In this document: one piece after another, positions 1 through 5,648 of the stretch
How positions within the stretch are numbered: position 1 is the first letter of the stretch
Layout of the letters: every line of letters starts with the position of its first letter
Assembly: GCA_029007685.1 (NCBI GenBank)
Contig: JAQXIG010000086.1
Span: forward strand, 1 to 6,013
Source: a bacterium
GTDB lineage: Bacteria > Bacillota_I > Bacilli_A > RF39 > UBA660
Direction of reading: 5' to 3'
Length of the DNA: 6,013 nucleotides
The notes under the pieces: generated by a model
Told to the model about the DNA's origin: nothing
The model's database searches: none
Seen by the model: the letters and a program-made list of their open reading frames with translations, nothing else
Translations under genes and position numbers: made by a program

Positions 1-85
1 CAATCTTAGCTCCATCAAAATCAACTTTCTTCCCATTTCTTTTTACTACCTGTAACTCTTGTAGTAAATCGGCAACTTCTGTCAT
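1..85 (-). CDS. nrdD: N-terminus of ribonucleotide reductase large subunit (ATP-cone), probably anaerobic NrdD; cut by window edge
   Basis: Only the first 28 codons are present; the frame runs off the left edge. The peptide contains VVKRNGKKVDFDGAKI at about residues 13-28. This matches the start of an ATP-cone, the regulatory domain that binds ATP/dATP and sets overall activity of ribonucleotide reductases. An ATP-cone at the very N-terminus after a short leader is usual for class III (NrdD) and also for many class I/II large subunits; NrdR is less likely because its cone follows a zinc ribbon. NrdD would reduce ribonucleoside triphosphates in the cytoplasm under anoxia with the activase NrdG, which cannot be seen here. 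The ATG start is secure because an 8-base GGAGGAGG Shine-Dalgarno lies 7 bases upstream and a promoter lies just beyond. The ATP-cone is seen; the NrdD assignment over other reductase classes is inference. Confidence 0.6.
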   Translation of the reverse strand, partial: MTEVADLLQELQVVKRNGKKVDFDGAKI

Positions 86-92
86 TTTCAAA

Positions 93-100
93 CCTCCTCC
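93..100 (-). promoter_or_regulatory. Strong ribosome binding site of the reductase gene
   Basis: GGAGGAGG on the minus strand, 7 bases before the ATG at 83-85. It is a near-perfect anti-Shine-Dalgarno match and fixes the start codon. Confidence 0.85.
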
Positions 101-113
101 TATGCTTAAATTC

Positions 114-142
114 AGTTTATAATTTTTCATTTTTTCAGTCAA
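114..142 (-). promoter_or_regulatory. Sigma-A-type promoter of the reductase gene
   Basis: On the minus strand a -35 TTGACT (137-142) and a -10 TAAACT (114-119) are separated by 17 bases. Transcription would start near position 107, giving a leader of about 20 bases that contains the ribosome binding site. The -35 differs from consensus at one base; the -10 is weaker (4 of 6). I see no NrdR box pair, though one could be hidden in the AT-rich sequence further upstream. Confidence 0.5.
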
Positions 143-395
143 TTATTTTTTAAAAAAAATTAAAAAGTTGACATTTTAGTTTTTTTAAAAAATTCTATTT
201 TTCTTTTTTTGTCCATCACTATTTTTTTGACAATTTTTCGTTTTTAATCTTATAAAATAAGGGCGATATATTTTTTTGTTTTTTTACTTGATTTTTTCTT
301 TTTTTTTACTTTTTTGCATTTTAATATTTTTTATTTTTTCTATTTTTTCATTTTTTTGATATTTTTCTTTTGTTCGATTTACATAAAAAAGAATA
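143..395. other. Gene-free AT-rich spacer with closely spaced T-tracts
   Basis: About 250 bases without a usable reading frame on either strand. From 271 to 370 the plus strand is a series of T-runs of 4 to 9 bases separated by one to a few other bases, with run centres roughly 7-13 (mostly 8-9) bases apart. Such spaced A/T tracts often produce intrinsic curvature or low melting stability and are favoured by nucleoid-associated proteins; that is general knowledge, not something shown here. The stretch separates the end of the tex unit from the promoter of the reductase gene and includes a plus-strand promoter motif at 227-256. Confidence 0.5.
227..256 (+). promoter_or_regulatory. Candidate plus-strand promoter in the AT-rich spacer
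   Basis: Perfect -35 TTGACA (227-232), 18-base spacer, and TATAAA (251-256) followed by an unusually GC-containing GGGCGATATA at the expected start point near 261. No plus-strand gene follows, so a transcript would be a U-rich noncoding or antisense RNA running toward the tex terminator. In such AT-rich DNA a chance match is possible. Confidence 0.35.
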
Positions 396-432
396 AAAAA
401 GACATTCATTTACAAACGTAAACATGTCTTTT
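381..432 (-). terminator. Rho-independent terminator closing the tex unit
   Basis: AAAAGACAT (397-405) pairs perfectly with ATGTCTTTT (424-432), and TTTAC/GTAAA form an inner 5-bp stem closed by an AAAC loop, with a small internal loop between. On the minus strand the hairpin is followed by a long T-rich tail (about 381-396, six Ts, then more). It sits 14 bases after the last stop codon at 446, as expected for the end of the transcription unit. The right side has only four Ts, so termination in the plus direction would be weaker. Confidence 0.8.
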
Positions 433-445
433 CTGTATCTGAATT

Positions 446-620
446 TCAATTTCTATAACGATCCTTATCAAACTGATGATTTTTCAACAAATCATACACA
501 TATACATAATAAGGATGTTCAGCTGAATCTATACCATCTATTCTCTCTGCTTCAACATTCTTTAATGATTGAATAGAAGAATGATTGGTTTTGCTTACTG
601 TAAAAATTAGCTTCGTTCAT
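446..620 (-). pseudogene. Broken small reading frame at the end of the tex unit
   Basis: One minus-strand frame is open from 616 to the TGA at 446 and reads like real protein toward its end (NVEAERIDGIDSAEHPYYVY, later DLLKNHQFDKDRYRN). It has no ATG, GTG or TTG in a sensible place and is preceded in frame by TGA at 617-619. A different frame has an ATG at 618-620 but stops at 552 after 22 codons. A single-base indel near 590 would join the two into one protein of roughly 56 residues. The end lies 14 bases before the terminator, where a last operon gene would stop. No good ribosome binding site precedes the ATG (AGGA directly abuts it). I do not recognise the peptide. A sequencing error or programmed frameshift would look the same. 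Confidence 0.4.
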
Positions 621-662
621 TCCTGTTCTAACTTAGTATCTTTCAACAGGAGAAAAACTTGC

Positions 663-941
663 TTAGAGTATTGCTTTCCACAATACTTCGTAATGATCTG
701 TTTTTTCATCCATAAGACTATAAATATTCTTAAGATATAAGTCGATTTTCTCTCCTTCCTGATCAGGATCTCTTCCTAAATAAAAACTTTCTTCTAACTT
801 TTGAAGTCTTAACTTTAATTGAACGATTTGTTTCAAATGCACTTCCAGTTGCTCATGATCTAACTGCTGTAACTGATTCATTTTATCTTGAAACTTTTGA
901 ATCTCTGTTGCTACTCGAAAAATCTCTTCTTCTTTATTCAC
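663..941 (-). CDS. Small coiled-coil protein of unknown function, translationally coupled to tex
   Basis: A 92-residue protein rich in E, K, Q and L. Residues about 3-52 look like one long amphipathic helix or coiled coil, followed by a turn (YLGRDPDQEG, about 54-63) and a second helical stretch (about 64-78). There is no signal peptide, membrane segment or cysteine, so it should be cytosolic. The start is GTG, two bases after the tex stop, and its ribosome binding site (AGAGGGA) lies inside the last tex codons, so translation is probably coupled to tex. I do not recognise the family. Position suggests it is made in fixed proportion to Tex, but the pairing of functions is only inferred. Confidence 0.75.
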   Translation of the reverse strand: MNKEEEIFRVATEIQKFQDKMNQLQQLDHEQLEVHLKQIVQLKLRLQKLEESFYLGRDPDQEGEKIDLYLKNIYSLMDEKTDHYEVLWKAIL

Positions 942-943
942 AA

Positions 944-3085
944 CTATCCCTCTATTAAACTAAGTGACACTTTTTCTTGATCTTTTTTAATATCAATAAC
1001 ATAGCAGTCAACAATATCGCCAACACTAAATAATTCTGAAGGATGTTTAATATATTGATTCGTTAATTTTGAAATATGGGCAAGTCCATCATTATGAAGC
1101 CCGATATCAATAAATAAGCCAAAATCAACTACATTACGAACAGTACCTTGTAATTTATCACCAATACGCAAATCTTCCACATGTAATACATCACTTTTAA
1201 GAAGGGGTCTTGGCATCTCATCCCTAGGATCACGATTTGGTTTCATAAGTGATTCTACAATATCCGTCAAAGTATAAGTATCCATTTTAAATGAACAAGA
1301 ATCAACTTTAAAATCAATCAATTTTTTTCTTAATTTCTCACTTCCAATATCCTCTTTGGTACACCCTAATGATGCCAGTAATTGCTCAGTCTGCTCATAA
1401 CTTTCCGGATGAATAGAGGTTCTATCTAACGGATTCTCCCCTTCTAAAATTCTTATAAATCCTACTGATTGTTCAAAGACTTTATCAGTAATTCCTTTTA
1501 CTTTTTTTAATTCTTGACGAGAACTAATTTTTCCAAATTGATCACGATAGCTAACAATCGCATCAATTGTTCTTTTGTTTAAACCTGATACATATTGAAG
1601 CAAGGCAGGAGAAGCAGTATTAATATTTACTCCTACTTGATTAACCGTTTTCGAAACCACAAAATTTAGAGTATCATCTAATTTTTTTCCTTGAATGTCA
1701 TGTTGATATAATCCCACTCCAATACTCTTCGGATCAATTTTTACCAATTCTGATAAACTATCTTGTAATCTTCTTCCAATAGAAACTGCACTTCTTTTTT
1801 CTACTGTTAAATCTGGAAATTCCTTAATTGCCAAAGGACTAGCTGAATAAACAGAGGCCCCTGCTTCACTAACAATCACATACTCTACTTTCTTTTTAGC
1901 CTCTTTAATTGTATTCGCAATAAATGCTTCACTCTCACGAGAAGCGGTTCCATTTCCAATTGCCACAATATCAATTTGATATTGATTGATAAGATCTAGA
2001 ATCACTTGCTTACTTTCTTCAATACGATTATGAGGTTCCGTTGGATAAATCACTTGAATATCCAAAACTTTACCCGTAGCATCCAGTACTGCTAGCTTAC
2101 ATCCTGTTCGAAAACCCGGATCATAACCTAAAACTACTTTTTCCTTCATCGGAGGGGTCAACAACAAACTTTCTACATTCTTCGCAAAATTATCAATCGC
2201 AACCTCTTCGCCAATCTCCTTTAACTCGGATCTAATTTCTCTTTCAATACTTGGAAAAATCAAACGTTTATAACTATCTTTAATAGCATCTTGCACTTCA
2301 CTAACAACAAAAGAATCTTTATTTTTTATAATTTTAGCTTCCAAATAATTCAATAAGTCATTGGTGTCAATATCAATCCCCACACTTAAAACATCTTCTT
2401 TTTCTCCTCGATTTAACGCCAAAATTCGATGTGGTTTTACTTGCTTTACTGGTTCAGAATATTCATAGTACATTTCATAAGTTAATTTTTCATCCACCGC
2501 ATTTTTTTTCTTTTTCGATGTTAAAATGCCATTTAGATAAAGTCTTTTTCTTAATTCTTTACGATAAAAAGCATTATCACTAATCCATTCGGCAATAATG
2601 TATTTGGCTCCTTGAATAGCTTCCTTCTCAGTTTTAATATTCTCAGAAACATACTTTTTAGCCATATCAGAAAGACTACCACTAGTAGGAAAAGACATCA
2701 TCATTTTCGCTAACGGTTCCAGTCCATTTTTAATGGCTTCTGTAGCTTTGGTTTTCTTCTTTTCTTTAAATGGACGATATAAATCTTCTACCTCAATCAA
2801 TTTTTGACATTTCATAATCGAAGCTTCCAATTCCCTCGTCAATAGCCCTTTTTCATCAATTAATCGTATCACATCTTCTTTTCGTTTTGACAGATTTACT
2901 TGATATTGATACACTTCATTGATACTACGAATAATTTCTTCATCTAAGGCTCCGGTAGCTTCCTTACGATAACGAGCAATAAATGGAATTGTATTACCTT
3001 CACTTAATAAGGTTAAAACAGTCTCTATTTGTTTTTCTCTAATATTTAAATTTTTACTAATTTCTAAAATAATATCTTGATTCAT
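944..3085 (-). CDS. tex: Tex / YhgF family RNA-binding transcription accessory protein
   Basis: A 713-residue protein, the usual length for Tex. The N-terminal helical Tex region includes NTIPFIARYRKEATGALDEE (31-50) and EDLYRPFKEKKKTKATEA (100-117). Next comes a YqgF/RuvC-like RNase H fold from about 316 to 445 (LGYDPGFRTGCK, with the acidic residue D322, and AIGNGTASRESE). A helix-hairpin-helix region follows at about 483-545 (GVNINTASPALLQYVSGL), and then a C-terminal S1 RNA-binding domain at about 638-710 (GTVRNVVDFGLFIDIG, DGLAHIS). Family members bind RNA and influence transcription; nuclease activity of the YqgF fold has not been convincingly shown as far as I know. The ATG is preceded by GGAGG with 6-base spacing (3092-3096). 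The protein has no signal or membrane segment. The gene heads a unit with the small coiled-coil gene behind it and has a hairpin in its leader. Confidence 0.95.
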   Translation of the reverse strand: MNQDIILEISKNLNIREKQIETVLTLLSEGNTIPFIARYRKEATGALDEEIIRSINEVYQYQVNLSKRKEDVIRLIDEKGLLTRELEASIMKCQKLIEVEDLYRPFKEKKKTKATEAIKNGLEPLAKMMMSFPTSGSLSDMAKKYVSENIKTEKEAIQGAKYIIAEWISDNAFYRKELRKRLYLNGILTSKKKKNAVDEKLTYEMYYEYSEPVKQVKPHRILALNRGEKEDVLSVGIDIDTNDLLNYLEAKIIKNKDSFVVSEVQDAIKDSYKRLIFPSIEREIRSELKEIGEEVAIDNFAKNVESLLLTPPMKEKVVLGYDPGFRTGCKLAVLDATGKVLDIQVIYPTEPHNRIEESKQVILDLINQYQIDIVAIGNGTASRESEAFIANTIKEAKKKVEYVIVSEAGASVYSASPLAIKEFPDLTVEKRSAVSIGRRLQDSLSELVKIDPKSIGVGLYQHDIQGKKLDDTLNFVVSKTVNQVGVNINTASPALLQYVSGLNKRTIDAIVSYRDQFGKISSRQELKKVKGITDKVFEQSVGFIRILEGENPLDRTSIHPESYEQTEQLLASLGCTKEDIGSEKLRKKLIDFKVDSCSFKMDTYTLTDIVESLMKPNRDPRDEMPRPLLKSDVLHVEDLRIGDKLQGTVRNVVDFGLFIDIGLHNDGLAHISKLTNQYIKHPSELFSVGDIVDCYVIDIKKDQEKVSLSLIEG

Positions 3086-3110
3086 TCTGTACCTCCATAT
3101 TTATTTTATC

Positions 3111-3149
3111 AAAGGAAAGAAAAAAAGTTTAGCCCTTTGACTAAACTTT
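3111..3149 (-). terminator. Hairpin with T-tail in the tex leader: second terminator or attenuator
   Basis: AAAGTTTAG (3124-3132) and CTAAACTTT (3141-3149) form a perfect 9-bp stem with an 8-base loop. On the minus strand the stem is followed by seven Ts counted with the stem end, then CTTTCC. It lies 28 bases before the tex ribosome binding site. Since a terminator already follows the upstream gene at 3203-3234, this one either backs it up or acts on transcripts that start between the two (a TATACT -10-like box lies at 3194-3199, without a good -35). Stem GC content is low, so its strength is uncertain. Confidence 0.5.
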
Positions 3150-3197
3150 ACTTTAGATATTTTTACTTCAAACCTCATGTGATCACCACTCTTAGTA

Positions 3198-3234
3198 TAA
3201 AAGAAAAAGGTAATTTTTAAATCACCCCTTTTTC
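3198..3234 (-). terminator. Rho-independent terminator after the repeat-containing gene
   Basis: GGTAATTT (3209-3216) pairs with AAATCACC (3219-3226), including one G-T pair; the innermost pairs must open to form the loop. Outside a two-base bulge the stem continues with GAAAAA (3203-3208) and TTTTTC (3229-3234). Reading on the minus strand the core hairpin is followed by TTTTTCTTTTAT. It begins 5 bases after the TAA at 3239. Confidence 0.6.
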
Positions 3235-3238
3235 CAAT

Positions 3239-4369
3239 TTATTTAATTATCTTTTGATATACTACTGCTGGTACTGATGGTTCATAAACACACATTTCAT
3301 TTTGCTCCCTTTGGCAAACATTCTCTGGAACTTCAAATGCTTCTTCATTAATAGTTAAATTTTTAACAGTTCCTTCTTCTGCTATCTTTTTATCCAATCC
3401 ATCCATATTCGTTAAATCGATAATTTCAATCTCATTGTGCAATTCTTCTGTGTTTTTCTTTTCTTTTTTACCAAAAGTGGAATCTTTAATTAGAGAAAAT
3501 ACTCTATAAAATCTACTATGTCTAAGTTTGGCAGCACGCTGACCTGATTTTATATCTTCATTACTAAAATAGAAATCAAGATTCGGTTTTATTTTTTTAT
3601 CTGTCTCTTCTCCAATATTGAAAATTAAATGATCAACAGATTCTAATTCATCGGGTTCACTTCCACCGTTAAAACTAAGATCTTCCATAGATTCTGCTTC
3701 TTCTGGTTCACTTCCACCGTTAAAACTAAGATCTTCCATAGATTCTGCTTCTTCTGGTTTGCTTTCAATGTTAAAACTAAGATCTTCCATAGATTCTACT
3801 TCTTCTGATAAAGAATTGATAAATTGATAATCAGAATGTACATCAACAAGTCCATCCACATGGGCAAACGAAAAATATTCATCGCTAGCACTCGATCCAT
3901 CAATTTGTATTTTTTTCTTAAAATTTTCTACATTATTTCTAACTGAACTAATAGCACTTTTCATTTTATTAGCACAAACAGTAACTAATTCTATTTTATT
4001 AGAATCTTCATCATCGTTCTTACTAACAGATTTTTTAAACAACGATTCTTTCTTTTTATTCAGTATATCAACGGCTCTACTAATCAATGTCTTTTTCTCG
4101 ATATTTCCATAGCGGTCAAAGGCTTTATCTATTGTTTGAGACAATTCCGTATAATAATCAGCATAAAAATTTACTAGGTATTTTGTATAAGCACCATCCT
4201 TGCCATCCATCATGATCTCTGAATCTTCTAAATGATTCTCATAAGCAAATTCATATCTCGTTTTAGGCCTTGGAGGATATGCCATAAAATAAAAATTTCT
4301 TAAATATCTTTGATATTCAAACTTTGTTTGATCACTTGTTCTTCGTTCTGGCTTTACTACTAATTTCAT
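3239..4369 (-). CDS. Unknown repeat-containing protein, paralogue of its upstream neighbour
   Basis: A 376-residue, highly charged protein of unrecognised family. I start it at ATG 4367-4369, because GAGGGG (4376-4381) lies 6 bases upstream; the in-frame GTG at 4385-4387 would fall almost on the predicted transcription start. The N-terminal part has two copies of YxxYLxxFYxxxY, at residues 19-31 (ending in YPPRP) and 61-73. Then come a basic helical stretch, four tandem 17-residue acidic repeats (about 189-256, core ESMEDLSFN), a basic segment (about 282-306) and a C-terminal motif LTINEEAFEVPENV (about 338-351). All of these except the acidic repeats have counterparts in the 4439-5221 product. 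There is no signal peptide or membrane segment, so it is probably cytosolic. It has its own promoter and terminator. The acidic repeats may form a disordered, protein-binding linker; this is inference. Confidence 0.8.
   Translation of the reverse strand: MKLVVKPERRTSDQTKFEYQRYLRNFYFMAYPPRPKTRYEFAYENHLEDSEIMMDGKDGAYTKYLVNFYADYYTELSQTIDKAFDRYGNIEKKTLISRAVDILNKKKESLFKKSVSKNDDEDSNKIELVTVCANKMKSAISSVRNNVENFKKKIQIDGSSASDEYFSFAHVDGLVDVHSDYQFINSLSEEVESMEDLSFNIESKPEEAESMEDLSFNGGSEPEEAESMEDLSFNGGSEPDELESVDHLIFNIGEETDKKIKPNLDFYFSNEDIKSGQRAAKLRHSRFYRVFSLIKDSTFGKKEKKNTEELHNEIEIIDLTNMDGLDKKIAEEGTVKNLTINEEAFEVPENVCQREQNEMCVYEPSVPAVVYQKIIK
3603..3806 (-). repeat. Four 51-bp tandem repeats inside a coding region
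   Basis: Period is exactly 51 bases (17 codons). The units at 3654-3704 and 3705-3755 are identical; 3756-3806 differs at about 6 bases; 3603-3653 is a much diverged copy. On the protein they give four units around ESMEDLSFN, ending in GGSEP, ESKP or IGEET. The in-frame length means copy number can change without breaking the gene, and the identical pair points to recent duplication. Confidence 0.9.
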
Positions 4370-4375
4370 ATATTT

Positions 4376-4381
4376 CCCCTC
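4376..4381 (-). promoter_or_regulatory. Ribosome binding site that sets the ATG start at 4369
   Basis: GAGGGG on the minus strand, 6 bases before ATG 4367-4369. The upstream GTG (4385-4387) has no such sequence in front and lies in the -10/+1 region of the promoter, so the longer reading frame is not the real protein. Confidence 0.7.
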
Positions 4382-4394
4382 TTTCACGTGCTAT

Positions 4395-4423
4395 ATTATA
4401 ACACCAAAATATTAAAAATACAA
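4395..4423 (-). promoter_or_regulatory. Extended -10 promoter of the repeat-containing gene
   Basis: On the minus strand: TTGTAT (4418-4423), 17 bases, then TATAAT (4395-4400), with TG one base before the -10 (TGTTATAAT). The predicted start is near 4388, at a CACGTG palindrome (4385-4390). The upstream gene ends only 15 bases before the -35 with no clear terminator between, so read-through from it may add to this promoter. Confidence 0.75.
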
Positions 4424-4438
4424 CTTCTATTTATCAAT

Positions 4439-5221
4439 CTATTTAAATTTACGCATCACTTTTTGAGAGCTAATCATACTCTTTGAAATTCCTATAGAAA
4501 CATAATCTGGATTGACAAAAATATTTTCGTTAATATTTAAACGATGAATAGATCCTGATTCATTATTATCAATATTTCCAAAACTATTGATATCATCCTC
4601 AAAAAATGGTGAACCTAGTTGAATATCTCGAGCTAAATTAACCCTGCTGTTTTTAAACTTTTTTCGTTCCAATGAAGAAAGCAGTTTTTTCCAAGGATTT
4701 CTTCTCACACGAATATTCTTCGCTAATTGTTTTTTAAAAACTTCTTCTAAACTTATTTTTTCACTAAGTTCTATCTCCTTATCACTATTGAATTCCTGAG
4801 TAAATATTTCATCCTGAACTGACAAATCCATCGCATCTTTGTCTATTTTATGGTTCATAGCAAAAAATTTAGATTGAAAAAAATTCACAAAATTATTCTT
4901 TTTATATAATAAATCATGATAAATTTTTTTTAATTGATCGCCACATACGCCATCTTCAATTTTACTATAATTACGAGAAGTTCGATCAATAATCTTATTT
5001 AAATTACTATAATAATTATCATAAAAGCAACTCAAATATTCCTCATAATTTTCTTCCGTGTTCTCAGTCCATAACTGATGCTTACTATTGAATTCGTCCA
5101 TAGTCATAGGTGCTGGTGGATATAACCCAAAATAAAAACACTTTAAATATTTCTCATAATCAGATTTACTTTCCGATTTACCTCTTTTTCTAGGTTGACG
5201 ATTACTCTTCTTCTTAAACAC
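4439..5221 (-). CDS. Unknown basic protein, paralogue of the 3239-4369 product
   Basis: A 260-residue protein starting at GTG, with AGGGGGAG (5227-5234) five bases upstream; the next in-frame Met (39) would remove the conserved N-terminus. The first 18 residues are very basic (MFKKKSNRQPRKRGKSES). Two YxxYLxxFYxxxY copies lie at residues 22-34 (followed by PPAP) and 59-71. They are followed by a region matching its neighbour (IIDRTSRNYSKIE, about 77-89), a basic segment VRRNPWKKLLSSLERKKF (172-189) and the C-terminal motif LNINENIFVNPDYV (228-241). It lacks the acidic 17-residue repeats, and the central part differs most. No signal peptide or membrane segment is visible. I know no family with this pattern. 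The basic N-terminus could contact nucleic acid or a membrane surface, but nothing here proves it. Confidence 0.8.
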   Translation of the reverse strand: MFKKKSNRQPRKRGKSESKSDYEKYLKCFYFGLYPPAPMTMDEFNSKHQLWTENTEENYEEYLSCFYDNYYSNLNKIIDRTSRNYSKIEDGVCGDQLKKIYHDLLYKKNNFVNFFQSKFFAMNHKIDKDAMDLSVQDEIFTQEFNSDKEIELSEKISLEEVFKKQLAKNIRVRRNPWKKLLSSLERKKFKNSRVNLARDIQLGSPFFEDDINSFGNIDNNESGSIHRLNINENIFVNPDYVSIGISKSMISSQKVMRKFK

Positions 5222-5250
5222 TATAACTCCCCCTTTGATTTATGCCGTGT

Positions 5251-5279
5251 ATTATAACATAAAACCAAATATTTGTCTA
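5251..5279 (-). promoter_or_regulatory. Extended -10 promoter of the 260-residue paralogue
   Basis: On the minus strand: TAGACA (5274-5279), 17 bases, TATAAT (5251-5256), again with TG one base before the -10 (TGTTATAAT). The predicted start is near 5244, about 10 bases before the ribosome binding site. Spacer and -10 resemble those of the other paralogue's promoter (AATATTTGG versus AATATTTTGG). Confidence 0.75.
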
Positions 5280-5362
5280 CCCTTTTTTTCTTTCGGATAG
5301 TGTAAAATTATTTGGTGTAGATTTTTATTGAAAGTGCACAATTAATGTGCAGTTAGTTTTAG

Positions 5363-5433
5363 AATTATAATATTGTCAATGGTGAGCGTAGCGAATTTAT
5401 TTTAACCATTGACAATACTTCTTTATTATAATT
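5363..5433. repeat. Long palindrome with 13-bp perfect stem
   Basis: TATTGTCAATGGT (5371-5383) and ACCATTGACAATA (5405-5417) are perfect complements around a 21-base centre containing GAGCGTAGCGAA. An outer 8-bp arm pair AATTATAA (5363-5370) / TTATAATT (5426-5433) extends it, with an 8-base bulge on the right. It lacks a T-tail directly after the stem, so it does not look like an ordinary terminator. Confidence 0.75.
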
Positions 5434-5438
5434 TTCTT

Positions 5439-5471
5439 AGCATTAAGTCAATGATATCTTGACTTAATGCT
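5439..5471. repeat. Second palindrome, 13-bp perfect stem with 7-base loop
   Basis: AGCATTAAGTCAA (5439-5451) and TTGACTTAATGCT (5459-5471) are perfect complements around TGATATC. The right arm includes the TTGACT that acts as the -35 of the plus-strand promoter, so cruciform formation or a protein bound to this symmetric site could control it. Confidence 0.75.
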
Positions 5472-5486
5472 TATTTACTATATAAT
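5459..5486 (+). promoter_or_regulatory. Plus-strand promoter inside the repeat region
   Basis: TTGACT (5459-5464), 16-base spacer, consensus TATAAT (5481-5486). The predicted start is near 5493. It faces away from the paralogue genes and no protein gene follows in this direction, so the product would be a noncoding RNA. Confidence 0.5.
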
Positions 5487-5492
5487 ATACTT

Positions 5493-5578
5493 CATTAAAA
5501 AGACAATTAAGGATTTGTGCATTTAGTTTTAAAAAATACACATTTTCCTGTTTTTGTTATGCTCTAATCCTTTTTATT
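5493..5578 (+). ncRNA. Candidate small structured RNA
   Basis: The stretch directly downstream of the plus-strand promoter can fold with a closing stem AAGGATT (5509-5515) / AATCCTT (5566-5572) followed by TTTATTT. An inner hairpin lies between TGTG at 5516 and CACA at 5542 (TGTG plus ATTT paired with AAAT plus CACA around a C-A mismatch). Promoter, structured body and a T-tail after the closing stem together give a transcript of about 85 bases. The 50-base interior makes the closing stem a poor terminator. I recognise no known RNA family. Confidence 0.3.
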
Positions 5579-5622
5579 TGCTTCAAATAAACGCTATTTT
5601 TGCTTATTTTGTATTACTTTTT

Positions 5623-5648
5623 TGTGCATTTTCTTATGAAAATACACA
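5623..5648 (+). repeat. Short hairpin resembling the one at 5516-5542
   Basis: TGTGCATTTTC pairs with GAAAATACACA except for one C-A mismatch, around TTAT. The hairpin at 5516-5542 has the same ends (TGTGCATTT and AAATACACA) and the same mismatch, so the two are probably related copies about 107 bases apart. Confidence 0.5.

Larger units (their letters stand above)
5346..5534 (+). repeat. 19-bp direct repeat pair, 170 bp apart
   Basis: TGTGCAGTTAGTTTTAGAA (5346-5364) and TGTGCATTTAGTTTTAAAA (5516-5534) match at 17 of 19 positions. The first lies directly inside the left inverted repeat; the second lies in the small-RNA candidate. Confidence 0.55.

Noticed and set aside
168..201. Second plus-strand TTGACA as a promoter
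   Set aside because: No acceptable -10 occurs at 16-18 bases; the sequence there is AATTCT.
446..620. UGA read as tryptophan to extend the small frame upstream
   Set aside because: The Tex tryptophan codon checked is TGG, the large genes are intact under the standard code, and this same frame ends at TGA just before a terminator, so a Mycoplasma-type code is not supported.
3179..3186. GTGATCAC palindrome as a specific operator
   Set aside because: An isolated 8-bp palindrome containing GATC is expected by chance and no second copy is nearby.
3603..3806. Regular repeats that might suggest a CRISPR array
   Set aside because: The units are contiguous with no spacers, keep the reading frame and encode a 17-residue protein repeat.
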